Assembly (NCBI GenBank): GCA_003184365.1 | Contig: NKYR01000034.1 | Coordinates: forward strand, 183,686 to 247,685 | DNA: 64,000 nt | DNA from: Evernia prunastri | Taxonomy: Eukaryota; Ascomycota; Lecanoromycetes; Lecanorales; Parmeliaceae | Direction of reading: 5' to 3' | In this document: positions 1 through 10,185 of the stretch, one piece after another | Position numbering within the stretch: position 1 is the stretch's first letter | Layout of the letters: every line of letters begins with the position of its first letter | Translations under genes and position numbers: made by a program | The notes under the pieces: generated by a model | Databases searched by the model: none | The model's input: only the letters and a program-made list of their open reading frames with translations | Told to the model about the DNA's origin: nothing

Positions 1-400
1 CACTTACATATCAGGGACGCCTCCTGGTGGTGGAGCAGGCATGGAGCCAATGTTCAACTTTCGAAGCCTCGCTGCAATGGTGGGAGAGGAGAAATCACAG
101 GAAGCTACGCACGAGGAAAATGCCAGCCAGGCCTATGGCCGTCCGAGAGGAGAGAGCTCCAGCAGTATGGCTGATAAGGTTGACCAAGAGGAAGGAACCT
201 CGACAGAGATACACGACGGGTCTGGCTCGCAATTAGCCGGCACGTCCCAACCTCCTCTACTAGGCGAGGGACTACCCGCGTTCAAGCTTACAGCCGCTTC
301 TCGGGGAAATTCCGACTTCGACAAGGCAGGCCAGCAAGTTGAATATGCAGAGATTAACGATGCATCTGTGGCGCAGGGACGATCCCAGACTTCAACATGA
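1..400 (+). CDS. 3' end of an unknown protein gene (partial)
   Basis: The reading frame is open from the window edge to a TGA ending at 400, so this is probably the last exon of a gene that starts outside the window. A possible splice acceptor (atatcag) sits at 9-15. The visible 130 or so residues are rich in Ser, Gly, Glu and Thr and look disordered, with no recognisable domain. An overlapping shorter frame and a minus-strand frame (133-498) also exist; I prefer this one on composition only. Function unknown. Confidence 0.4.
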   Translation, partial: TYISGTPPGGGAGMEPMFNFRSLAAMVGEEKSQEATHEENASQAYGRPRGESSSSMADKVDQEEGTSTEIHDGSGSQLAGTSQPPLLGEGLPAFKLTAASRGNSDFDKAGQQVEYAEINDASVAQGRSQTST

Positions 401-690
401 GATACAAGAGCAATGAAGCGGCATGACTGCACGAAATTTAGGCTGTGCTTGTGAGAAGCGACATCTAGGGGGGCGCAAAGGATGTAGATTGAAGGCACTG
501 CCTTTCTTATTGGGTAGAAGTTACAGCATCAAAAAAACGCGGGAAGATCTCTCTTAAAGCGCAACGCAACGCATAGGCGACATGGTCTCATCTATGCGAA
601 ATTGGGCGAGATCAACGAAGCGCCAGGTTTCGTTGTAAGACATATTGCTTGTTCGTCTTCTTCCCTCGTTTCTGATCGTTGGCTTTGGAG

Positions 691-1291
691 ATGAAAGTCC
701 TTTATAGAGCTTGTACTGTCGTTCTTTTCTGTACACTTGGTTCTGCAGCCCCGGCTCTTACTTCACCCTCTCTGTCAATACTCAACGGTCTCAACAATAA
801 CTTCACGGCCCCTTTCAGTCTGACACAACCCCCTTATCCAAAGTAAGTTACAATCTGTTGACCACCGCGACAAGTCAGGAGAAGTCCCGAACATACTGGA
901 CAAAGAGAATGACATCAGCAGCCGCCTTCCTCCAGAACCCTTCCTGTACCACGTTCCCGACTCCGACGTAACGGTCCAATTCTACGGCTACGGCATTCCC
1001 CTACCTCGGAAGGACGTAATTCATGCCATCCTTACCGCCAATCGTCAGGTCACAGCGCATGGGAGCTCGGATGAACCTTTGGATTTCGGGAAGTGGCGAT
1101 ATGCGGCGGGGGACGTTTACATACTGTTGCATCAGAGGGGTAGGATGACGTGGAAGATTTGGGAGGGGGCGTTGCAAGGCATCACAGAGTTTGTGGAGAG
1201 GTATGAGTATGTGGATCTAGAATTCGATGTTGGGCTTCAAGGGGAGGAGGCAATTCTGGGAACGGGGGTACTGGGGATGAAAAAAGGGTGA
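691..1291 (+). CDS. Small secreted protein of unknown function
   Basis: Two exons, 691-842 and 919-1291, joined across an intron that starts GTAAGT and ends ATCAG; the split codon restores one frame of 174 residues. The protein starts with a classical secretion signal (basic start, hydrophobic run CTVVLFCTLGSAAPA, cleavage near residue 20). The mature part is short and has motifs such as FYGYGIP and ILTANRQV, then a beta-rich C-terminal half, with no cysteine pattern typical of effectors. I do not recognise the family. The size and signal peptide suggest an extracellular or cell-wall protein. The ATG is the only one that places the signal peptide at the N-terminus. Confidence 0.75.
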
Positions 1292-1646
1292 GGAGAACTT
1301 GATTCCTTATCAATAATGACTGCTCAGTGTTCGGCGTAGAAGATAGCTGGTTTTTTTATAATTACTTTGATTTGAAGAGAGTATCTCAAGATACTATATA
1401 CGGAGTATATACTCCAGGTCTGCCTGTCCAATGTGGAGCATTATTGTCCTGTCAAAAACCGTTGGTGCCGCCCTTGGACCCCTTGCCACTCCCGCCACTC
1501 CGCAGAGACTCCGCCTAGAAAAATGACGTGGGGCAACGTCCACTTCTGCAACATTCTTCAAACAAACACACAAAGTCCTTCCAACTCCTTCAAATTACAC
1601 ATTCTCATACCACCAACCCACCTAAGAAGTAACCCACGAAATCATC
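1292..1646. other. Intergenic / promoter region of the vip1-like gene
   Basis: About 355 bases with no gene. It holds a perfect 14-base palindrome at 1402-1415 (GGAGTATATACTCC) and a C/A-rich leader just before the ATG at 1647. Confidence 0.6.
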
Positions 1647-2707
1647 ATGTCTTCCACCGTTGTCCATGTACGCATCCTTGGTCTGCTTTAGGGATCTAGG
1701 TGCTAACGTGCTGGATGCTAGGTCAAGAACATCTCTCACAACACAAGCGAGAAGGAAGTGAGAGACTTCTTCAGCTTTTGGTGAGTCAGGGATCCTTTGC
1801 TACAAGCTTTTCATGTTCTGACAGCCAACAGCGGAAAGATCACATCCCTCTCTGTGACTCCTGCCTCCGAAGCCGAGAACAGCCCGCAGAGTGCAACAGT
1901 CACCTTCGAGAAAGAGACGTAAGGGTTCTATGTAGGATCAAATCAACCACTTCATCGCTCTGACCATCTTCTAGAGCCGCAAAGACAGCCCTTCTCCTCG
2001 ACAACACCCAGCTGGGCAGCTCTCAAGTCCAAGTGTCCAGTGCCGCCGGCATCAGTGAACTCGCTGGTACTAACACCGAGGATGCATCCCGTGACGAGCA
2101 TGACATTTCACAAGAAGACAAACCGCGTTCGCGCATTGTTGCCGAATATCTCGCCCATGGCTATGTAATCAGTGACACCGCAATCCAACGTGCCATTGCC
2201 CTCGACAACAAGCACGGTGTCTCCAATCGGTTCACCAATGCTCTTACACAGTTCGACGCCAAATACAAGGCGACAGATCGCGCTAAGGGTCTTGACCAGA
2301 GCTATGGTATCACTGATAAGGCGACTGCGGGATGGAGGGGCATCAACTCATATTTTGAGAAAGCGATGGGCACACCTACTGGTCAGAAGCTCGCAAGTTT
2401 CTATACGCAGAGCGACAAGCAGGTTCGGGATATCCACGCCGAAGCACGGCGCTTGGCGGACTTGAAGAGCGGGAAGGGCGGTGGTAGCCTGGAGCAGAAC
2501 GAGAAGACAATGGAGCATGTTGCTGGGACCGAGAAGACGACTTGTGGGTGTGGAGGTAATACTGGCGTATGCCCTTGTGCTGAGGGCAAGTGCGCGTGCA
2601 GTGGGTGCTCGAAAGCGGGGATCCAAGGAGAGAAGACCGCTACTGGACCGTCTGATGTTGTAGCGGACACTTCAGGCGTACAGCCATTGGGAGAGAAGTC
2701 CACTTGA
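1647..2707 (+). CDS. vip1: Vip1-like RRM protein with metallothionein-like tail
   Basis: Four exons: 1647-1667, 1722-1780, 1832-1918 and 1975-2707, 299 residues. The first intron has a textbook TGCTAAC branch site. Residues 4-75 form an RNA recognition motif (VHVKNISHN as RNP2; the ATVTFEKE region as RNP1), followed by the helical region with YLAHGYVISDTAIQRAI that marks fungal Vip1 proteins, which are cytosolic RRM proteins of poorly known role. Residues 246-267 carry seven cysteines spaced C-x-C-x6-C-x-C-x4-C-x-C-x2-C, very close to the seven-cysteine copper metallothioneins of filamentous fungi. A 32-residue acidic/Ser-rich tail follows. Family assignment is firm; metal binding by the tail is inferred from spacing. 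Confidence 0.9.
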
Positions 2708-3006
2708 TAGTGGCAAGCACGGAGGGATTTTGTTGATGACTTGATGGTTGGGCAAGCGTGATATTCCATGAGCGGTAGGAAGGCGAGGGCTCGAGCACGA
2801 ATAGTCGAGATAGTATCTGATAGATGTTCCATAAACGTGCGCCAATGCAACAGCTGTCTGTTTATTTGATGCTCATTCTCGATTAGCAGCAACATTGGCG
2901 CTAGGCGTGTTCTGTCTAGCGCCATGGAAGTCTTGGCTCTTCAGCTTGCCAACTTTCGATACTTAGTCTTTAACCGTCACTAGAAGTCAAGATTCATTCC
3001 TTCATC

Positions 3007-4385
3007 ATGACTTCTGCGGGCCGCTTCAATATTGCAGCTCGTCGTCTCGCATCACCTCAGTCATGTTACGTCTGCCTCCAATGTCGCCTCCGAGCATCAA
3101 CGGCGTCACGAGCGACCAACCCATCAATCACCCTCCCCTTCGCTTCCCGCAGGCATGCCGGTTCGGTCACCGATAGGCTACGGAAAAAGATATGGGGCAC
3201 GGAGACACCGCCAGGCCAGGAAGATCCGTACGGGAAAGAGGGCGTCTTTGATCGGAGGAGGAGGGAGAAAGAGCAAGAGAGGGAAAAGGACAGGGAGCTT
3301 GAGCAGGTGCCTCAGAAAGAGGTGGGAAAGTCCGAAGATGAGACTGAATACGTCAAGGCAACTACCGCCGAGGGTCTAGGAAGGGTGGGTGGGCCTGGAT
3401 GGGGAATGGAGAAATGGGAGGAGGAAGAGTCCAACTACTTTTATGGGTTTGGCCAAGTCCACTGCGAGTATTGCGACGCTCACTAAATTTGAAATATCTA
3501 GCTTTATGGAGCCCGAGAGGGTAGACAGTCGCGATCGTACAACACTCGCAGTTCATCGAGCTTTGGTGGAGACTTACGCCCTAAAAGAAGCTGGACTGCC
3601 ATTGGTCATGGATTGGTATGCATCAAATCCAACGGACGATTACCCCGAACGCGTGGCGGGAGGCGCCAGATTCGAGCAAGACGCGAACGGACAGATGGCT
3701 TTGGTGCTTGAGAGTGAGGACTTGCGACAATCCATACTGGAATGCGTCACACCACGCGCCACCCCACAAGATCAGTCGAGCAACGACAATGCGATGGAAG
3801 GCAAGGAACTTGAGGAGGAGGAATTCAGAGAAGGGGATATGGAGTCTAGAGAAGCCGAGGAAATGCCGTCCCAGAGTGGCGACGACGAGGGCGATTTGGA
3901 ATTCGAGGGCTCTGAACTATCAATTCCGGATGAAGAGTCGTTCGATCCTGCACCATCAATTAATGATGCAGCCTTGATGCCAGCCAGCGATACTTGGCGC
4001 AATGTCCCATTGGAAGATGCAGCGATCAAATTTGCAGTAGGCGGGCCGCGATGATCTGTGGTGATCTACACTGCATGCATAAGAAGCTTTGCTGATCTTG
4101 GGTTCTTAGGTCCTGAAGAGGGTGATGCAATTGACTGGAAGGCGCATTCCAGACCCTGATATCTCAGCCATCACCACACCCAAATCATTACTCGTCCATC
4201 TCGTCAAAAAGCCCAAACCCAAAAAGGTTGCGGAAGCCATTAAGAAGTCGAATGAAATTGCAGAACTTCCGAACGTGCAAACATTCGACAAAAGATATAG
4301 TTTGATCCAGCGAGAAAAGGAAGTCGGAAGGTGGAAGGTGATTACAGAAGAGCTGGAGAAGAGAGGCTTACCTGTTCATGGATGA
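3007..4385 (+). CDS. mL50: Mitochondrial large-subunit ribosomal protein mL50
   Basis: Three exons: 3007-3446, 3502-4036 and 4110-4385, 416 residues. The N-terminus is Arg/Ser-rich without acids, fitting a mitochondrial presequence. A charged linker (RRRREKEQERE) is followed by the conserved part: HRALVETYALKEAGLPL, an acidic insert near residues 230-310, and a C-terminal block with LTGRRIPDPDIS, KPKPKKVAEAI and VGRWKVITEELEKRGLPV, which is the hallmark of fungal mL50. It would be imported into the matrix and assembled in the 54S subunit. The first intron uses a weak donor (GTTTGG), chosen because it is the only option that keeps frame with a normal intron length; the second has GTAGGC/TTAG. 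Confidence 0.88.
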
Positions 4386-5342
4386 ACAGTTCATCAAACG
4401 CTGAGGGACGTGGAGCAGTAATAGTAATGAAGTTACAAGATGGAAAAAAGACATTCAAATCCACCACCCAGCCAGCTGTCAGTCCAAGGAAGAATAAGCA
4501 CGTGCTCAAGCCATTGAATTCGACATTACCATATATCTCGCTTTGATGCTTAAATTGGCTACATTTTAAGACATCTTTCAGACGATGCACACCACCCGGA
4601 CTCACCGTGGCGGGGGCTGGTGGTTGCATGCTGCTCAGCCCTGAGAATTGGATTGGTCGTACGGGCAACGCTAAGTCCTTCCAGGGTAATCCCTCCCCGG
4701 GGGCCAAATTTGCGCCCCGGACTACTTTTTAGGGTATGAGTTGAACGAGCTTATAATTCTTATTCTTCTTATTTACCTCTTGGCTTGACTTGGATGCAGC
4801 CAGTACGGTAGTGTTTCCCCAGGAACCTATCATATCCACTGGTTACACATGTACGAGCAACGTGCTACACCTCATTTGGGAAATTATGACTTTGTTTATT
4901 CTCACTCGCTTATTGTCTTAGATGTCTTAGGAAAAGTTAGAACACCAACATCTCAGATACTCTAGCCCTTCAGATGTTTGTGGCTTCCATGTCACTCGCT
5001 TTATCGTGTCTTAAAATTCGTGACGGCTGCAACCTTCTCTACGCTGCGGTCGTCGGCCGTCGCTCATGATGTGGTAATTACTTTTGAGGCATAGGTAGTT
5101 CAAGTATTTGTTCCCCCTCCAACGATATAATTCCGAGATTCCTCATCCTGAATCCTTCCGTCCATCTAATAAATAAATCGATTGTGTTTTTGTATAGCTG
5201 TACAGTGCCATAGTATCTAATTTCTGCTTCCCTCGTCCCTCGCTCTTCATACATACCTGTACCACAATAACGCTGTCCTCGATTTGTTTATATCGTCAAT
5301 CCCTCTTCATTCCCTAATCGCGGAAAAGCAAAAGCAAAAAAA
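4386..5342. other. Intergenic region, no gene seen
   Basis: 957 bases between the mL50 gene and the next secreted-protein gene. No reading frame here looks coding on either strand. The last 200 bases are pyrimidine-rich and end in an A-rich leader (agcaaaagcaaaaaaaATG), typical of a fungal promoter and 5' leader. Confidence 0.5.
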
Positions 5343-6062
5343 ATGAAGAACATAATCCTCATCCCCCTCCTCTGCACCCTCGCCCACTCCTCGCGCATCA
5401 CCACCCGACCGAAATCGCAATCCCAACACCCACTCACCGACCCAGTCGCACCACCACCACCGCCGCCGCCCGCGTCCCCGAGGACCTGCCTGCACGGCCA
5501 GTCCTCCGAGTTCTCCGTCACCGCCTTCCCGGGCTGCTCATGCGCCGCCGACGTCCTGAACCTGATGGAGCTCCTCCCCGACACGCCCTACCCGCTCGCC
5601 TGCCCCTCCTCGCCCCGCAACACCAAATGCTTCCCCATCACCGAGACGACCTCCACGGCCCCGCACCCGGCACGGTCGAAATGGGAGGACCTATCCGACC
5701 TGCGCGCCCTGTCCGAATGGCGGAAATTGGAACTGCGGAGCCGGAAATCACCGTCGTCGCGGCGTCAGCGCTCGCTTCTCACATCGTCTTCGTCGTCGTC
5801 GCCTACGGCGGTGAATTACGTGGCCCGGAGCGTCAGTCTGGTCTGGCCGGACGACATGACGCATGCCGTCTTCTACGTCGATGATGGGTGCGAGTATGTT
5901 GACGATTGGAGGCAGGGGGAGGTGTCGCATGTGGAGCGGAGGGAGGGCGTAAGGGAGCAGTGCGTGGCGGTTGGGGAGGAGGGGATGTGGGGGAGTGTGG
6001 AGTTTATGCGGGAGGGGGAGTGGGAGGTTTGGAGGGCTGGGGCGGGGGCGGGGGGTGTTTGA
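5343..6062 (+). CDS. Secreted protein with proline tract, unknown function
   Basis: Single exon, 239 residues, with an adenine-rich ATG context. Residues 1-17 (MKNIILIPLLCTLAHSS) form a signal peptide. A run of eight prolines and an alanine follows near residue 38, then a segment with several cysteines (CLHG, GCSCAADV, CPSSPRNTKC) that could form disulfides. The middle is basic (RKSPSSRRQR) and Ser-rich, and the C-terminus is acidic then Gly-rich. The central part SVSLVWPDDMTHAVFYVDDGCEYVDDW looks like a folded beta structure. I do not recognise the family. It could be a cell-wall or effector-like protein. GC content and codon use match the neighbours. Confidence 0.65.
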   Translation: MKNIILIPLLCTLAHSSRITTRPKSQSQHPLTDPVAPPPPPPPASPRTCLHGQSSEFSVTAFPGCSCAADVLNLMELLPDTPYPLACPSSPRNTKCFPITETTSTAPHPARSKWEDLSDLRALSEWRKLELRSRKSPSSRRQRSLLTSSSSSSPTAVNYVARSVSLVWPDDMTHAVFYVDDGCEYVDDWRQGEVSHVERREGVREQCVAVGEEGMWGSVEFMREGEWEVWRAGAGAGGV

Positions 6063-6360
6063 TTTGGGAGTGGCAATTGGGGATGGGATGGGTTTACTCT
6101 ACGACGGTGATGGGACTACGGCGGTGGCTATCTTGCTTGTATCTTGTATTTATTCGTTATGATGGTATTTGGTATATGTTATAGATATAATGATGATGTG
6201 ACCACGCTGTATAGGTACCTATCATGATTGTAAGTGTATGATTCAACAGCGCTGCAACCCATGCCATGAGCTGCTTCCGTCACCGGGTTGCAAGGCGCAC
6301 AAACTCGTTTCGATGGATAGTAACAATGATAACGTGGAGATGCCGGTTTACCAGCACCCT

Positions 6361-6565
6361 TACCTGCCTACCTTACCTACGATAGGTACTGCCTATCTAC
6401 GTACTCTACACTACCTACCTACACTACCTACCCACTCTACCTACCTACCTACCTACCTACCTACCTACCTACACTACCCACCTATCTACCTACCTACCTA
6501 CCTACTCTACTTACCTACACACACTACCTACACACACTACCTACCAATCTACCAATCTACCAATC
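6361..6565. repeat. (CTAC)n / TACC microsatellite
   Basis: Imperfect tetranucleotide repeat. The cleanest stretch (about nine units of CTAC) lies at 6438-6472, with interrupted copies to both sides. The translated frame through it (YLPTYLPTYL...) is a product of the repeat, not a protein gene. Confidence 0.9.
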
Positions 6566-6879
6566 TACTCCACCAACCTCCTCAGCTACCACAAGTGAAA
6601 ATCCTTCCCAGCCCCAGCCCGCAAAGCCCGCAAGCGCAACAACGCCGACGCCAACGCCAAGGAGGATAGGCCATCCCATTCCCGCCCGCTAATGAAAATT
6701 AAGCAACAATTACCAACTCCGTAAGGCAAGGTAAGGTAAGCATGGACCCGCTCCAGCGGTCCAGCCCCCGAAAAAAAAGCCAGCCACAAAGTTGCCCGTC
6801 AAGCTGAAAAAGGGTAGTGGAAAGCTTAAGTTCTCCATGCGGGCTTGCGCAAAAGAATTCATCGTGGGTAATGATAATG

Positions 6880-7300
6880 AAGGTAGGTAGTAGTGCAGAT
6901 TATACAGAGAAACCAACACGAGGGGAAATCTAAAACCAACAAGCTGGCCAGTCTACCCAGGTACCCGCTGGACGGCTGGCGAGTGGGTACTCTAGGTTCC
7001 TACTGCGCCTTACATATGATGGGGGTGATGGATTGGATTGATGGGGCATGCCGTTGCAGATGATGGGAGTAAGGTAGGTAGGCAGGTAAAGTAGAATTCT
7101 CTCAAGACACGAACCGAAGGTTTGACAAGGCTGGGGGAAAGAAAGATTGACCTTGCGCTTTCGGGGTAAGGTGGGTAAGGGTCACTAAGGTAGGTAAGCA
7201 CCAGAAGGAAGGAGCCAGGGATGAGTGATGCGGGTGGACCGCCGTGCTAATTAGCAAAGCGTAGGAAGGAGTACTGTAGGTAGGTAGGTAGGGAAGATGG
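6880..7300. repeat. Scattered GGTAGGTA blocks
   Basis: At least four clusters of GGTAGGTA occur near 6883, 7073, 7185 and 7276. They are the reverse complement of the TACC repeats 400-900 bases upstream, so the two zones could pair as an inverted-repeat structure in RNA or single-stranded DNA. Confidence 0.7.
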
Positions 7301-7503
7301 TCAAAGGATCAAAAAAGCCAAAAGCGCAAAGATGGGAAAAAGGTGGGTTATTCGACTACCTACGTAGTTGGCCGTTGTCAGATCCTTAAGGTTCCTTACG
7401 CGCATATGGTCGCGTCGCGTCGTCAGAACTACCTAGAGAGGTAGCTGACTTCTCCCACTGCGGTCTGCTTTTTGTTCCTAGGTATTGCGCCGGGTCCCTT
7501 GCA

Positions 7504-7545
7504 GTGTGCGGTGTGCAGGATGCAGGGTGCAGGCTGCGGGTTGCA
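7504..7545. repeat. Degenerate 7-base tandem repeat
   Basis: Six head-to-tail units of 7 bases: GTGTGCG, GTGTGCA, GGATGCA, GGGTGCA, GGCTGCG, GGTTGCA. The consensus is GGNTGCA. Confidence 0.7.
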
Positions 7546-8394
7546 GGAGAGCATAGGGTTGCCTATTTCATTCTTTTGGTATTTAGGTAGCTGGTAACAA
7601 AAAAGGTGTCTGTAGGGAATATTCCTATTGAACGATAATGATTATTTCCTCCAAGGCTTCAATTTGGGGAATTCCTGGGTGGTGTAAGTTTGCCAAACGG
7701 GAGAACGAAAGCGAGACGAGTGCTTATTTTATTCTCTTTTTTCTTTGTCATCGGGGGCCTACGCTTTCGCTTGTCTAGCCAGTCGGCAGGCCACAGTGAG
7801 AAAGCAGTATGAGGCTGGTTTGGTGGAGGTTTTTATTCAGCTGAAGACGAGGGAGCAGAGCTAGCGAGAACAGCGGGTGGCAGGTGGCATTATCACTTTT
7901 TTGGTCCTATGAGGGAAGTACTGTCCTCCCAGACCTCATGTGAGAATCTTGCAGCCAGCCACCAGACTCTGCGCTGGTCTTCTTGTTCGGCCTTAAGAAC
8001 TAGGAAACCGGTCTTGGTTCACCATCCAATGCATTCCGGTCAAAATATATTGGATCTCGTGTTTGTAAAAAAGGAGAAGAAGATAAAGTACCTACTTATG
8101 GTTTCTGGCTAAATAAGCGAGAGGTTTGTCAAGGTTTGTCAGCAGAAGGTCTAGGCGCTGAGGGCGCCTGTGGACCCTGAATCTTCTCCGCCTTTTCCGA
8201 CGACTCGACGACATCTCCTGAAGAGATTTTGCTTCTTCTCTTTCCATTACTTTTATCTCCCAATATTGCTCTGTGACCTGGCTTGAACGAGTGTGGATTT
8301 CCAAACATGAATTGATTCGTATACGGTCGAGGCGACTTTGTGCTTCAATCGCACTTGTAACCTCGGAATATTGTGCCCGTCTGGTCCAGATTAG

Positions 8395-8674
8395 ATGACC
8401 TGGGGCGGGAAAGTGGTCTCATGGGACGAGAACATGCATGCGACGGCAATCGGTGTCCTCGCTGAGGCTGGATCGTAAGTGCTGCTTCGGCTTTGATGTG
8501 TTCTGTGTTGGCCTCTCACTGTGTATCGCACCTCGCTCGGTATGCACTCGCAGTAAAATATCGCCCAGGAAAATCCACTCGCGTTGTGAAGAGGAGTTTG
8601 CCCCTGGCATCGTGATCTGTTATTCTTTATTGCTATGCTGTGCGGAGTATGCGAACATTTGCAGTCGTTCATAA
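8395..8674 (+). CDS. Possible short two-exon gene (uncertain)
   Basis: A frame from an ATG at 8395 (MTWGGKVVSWDENMHATAIG) reaches a perfect donor GTAAGT at 8475. Acceptors at 8553 or 8568 both restore a frame that ends at 8674, giving 66 or 61 residues. The N-terminal half (a Trp-Asp-Glu start followed by an amphipathic helix) faintly recalls the short fungal Myb/SANT-like proteins, but the second exon (a cysteine-rich hydrophobic end) does not. It may be a decayed or truncated gene, or chance. Confidence 0.22.
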
Positions 8675-9453
8675 ACTTTTGGTTATCTGATTCGACAATA
8701 TCGCGTGTGTCAACAGGAAAGTCACAGCACTTTAGCGCAACAGTCCCGTGGATGAAAACAAGAGGGAATCGAACTCTGCAGCCGGCAGGAACAAAGTTGT
8801 TCCTGTGTTGACCCGGCTCCTGCGCCTGGTCGTGCATCAAATCAAGCAACACCGAAAACATGGCCAAAAGGACCGTGTGATAATATCGACCCTCTGCCCT
8901 TTTGGTAAACATGGTTAGTTGGTGCATTGAAAAGAAAAAAAGAAAAAAAAAAATTGAGCACTCAGATACCAACTAATGACTTTGTTGCAGAATGGGGCCC
9001 TCGATGGGGTGACCCATCCCACGTACAATCATGAATGAATGTTTGTGATTACCTAAGGAGACTTAGTGACATTGAAGGGTGGAAATATACCTTTACTTTT
9101 AAAGTGCTAAACCACTGCGCCATGGAGGCATTTCATAAATCACTTCTTATTTCTTTCATATTCTACCCGCTTCCGCATCTGCCCCATCAACACCAATCCT
9201 ACGCATGTGTAGGGCTAAATTTTTGCAAGCTTGACTATACTTGTCCCACCAAGTTATGCAGATTTTTGGCACAGCGGCCAAGTCAAAAAATGCCAATCTA
9301 AACGGCTAGGTAGGCTACGTTCTTTGGTCCTCTTAAGGCCATCATATAGGTCAAGTGGCGAACTGCTAGCAGTTTCCCATCGTTCTTGCAGTGTTCGACG
9401 CGAGACAAAAGTTTCATTCTCGGATCAAGGGACTCGAACCCTCAGCGACTACT

Positions 9454-10185
9454 TCAACTCATCTCTATTCCTGACATGACATCGCAGAGATCCCCCTCGT
9501 CTTCACGACTCCCGTCCGGCTGCCCCCCGTCCTCCAACTCCATGCCATCCTCCGTTGCTTCCCCCACCTCCTCTCCGACTGCCGTCCCAGTCCCAACAGT
9601 AACATCGAGGCCAGCCCCAGCGTCACCTCCAGCGGTGCTGTCGCCAAACCTGATCAGGATATCCTTGTCAGCATCCCTTCTTCAAACAAGAAAGTGGAGA
9701 GAGCATACCAGTCATCAACCCACACCTCGTCCTCCACAGCAGTACCAGGCGGCGCCGCCGCCTTCTTTGCCACGTTTTTGCGGGCTAAAGCCGTCCTTCG
9801 TTCGATGTGGAGTCGATCTATCTGTGATTGGGCCTCGTAGGAAAGGCCCCGCGCGTCCCCTGTCTTGATCCCATAACGGATTTCGTTCTGAAAGCCAAGT
9901 ATTTGGCCCATTCTCTGTTGAAAATCCACCCACCGCTGAGATTGGCGGTAACGCGCTTTTCTCAGCGTATCCTGTACTTCCTGGTCGTGTACCGCTGCGA
10001 GGCTCGTCAGCGAGGGCCATCATGGGAAGGGCGGGCAAGATCCCCTGCTCAACCGTATGAGAGAGAGAGAATGTGTGCTCACCGCTGGCGAGGCTGGCCG
10101 CTCGCTTTGCATCTTTGCGCCGCTGCTTAGCATTCCGACCATCCTTCGTTGGCTGCGCCTTGAAGACACGATTCTGTTTCACCAT
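9454..10185 (-). CDS. Small basic conserved-looking protein, unknown function
   Basis: Three exons on the minus strand: 10185-10083, 9994-9709 and 9649-9454, 194 residues. Introns start GTGAGC and GTATGC and end CGCAG and ATCAG; the second has a TGCTGAC branch site. The N-terminus is strongly basic (MVKQNRVFKAQPTKDGRNAK, then QRRKDAKRA), fitting a nuclear or nucleolar location. The middle is a long helix with a Trp and many Arg/Gln (ARYRQSQRWVDFQQRMGQILGF). The C-terminus is Gly/Glu/Asp-rich and disordered. I do not recognise the family; ribosome biogenesis is a guess from the charge pattern only. Confidence 0.75.

Larger units (their letters stand above)
6063..9453. other. 3.4-kb convergent intergenic gap rich in CTAC/GTAG repeats
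   Basis: The flanking genes point at each other, so this is not a shared promoter, yet it is the second longest gap in the window. It holds CTAC microsatellites (6361-6565), many scattered GGTAGGTA blocks (about 6880-7300), a 7-base tandem repeat (7504-7545), and a possible two-exon short gene (8395-8674). Two isolated sequences resembling tRNA B boxes lie near 8765 and 9430, but neither folds as a tRNA. The long frames at 6238-6669 and 8391-8972 look non-coding. Confidence 0.6.

Noticed and set aside
6238..6669. 143-codon plus-strand frame with YLPT repeats
   Set aside because: It is a translation of the CTAC microsatellite; no independent coding evidence.
8755..8790. B-box-like GTTCGATTCC on the minus strand
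   Set aside because: T-stem bases do not pair and no cloverleaf can be drawn.
8391..8972. 193-codon minus-strand frame
   Set aside because: Composition is not protein-like, and it crosses A-rich low-complexity sequence; no motif or splice logic supports it.
9421..9456. tRNA-like T arm (minus strand, GGGTTCGAGTCCC) just after the stop codon of the 9454-10185 gene
   Set aside because: The T stem pairs well, but no matching acceptor, D arm or anticodon arm lies upstream; the needed region is coding sequence of the adjacent gene.
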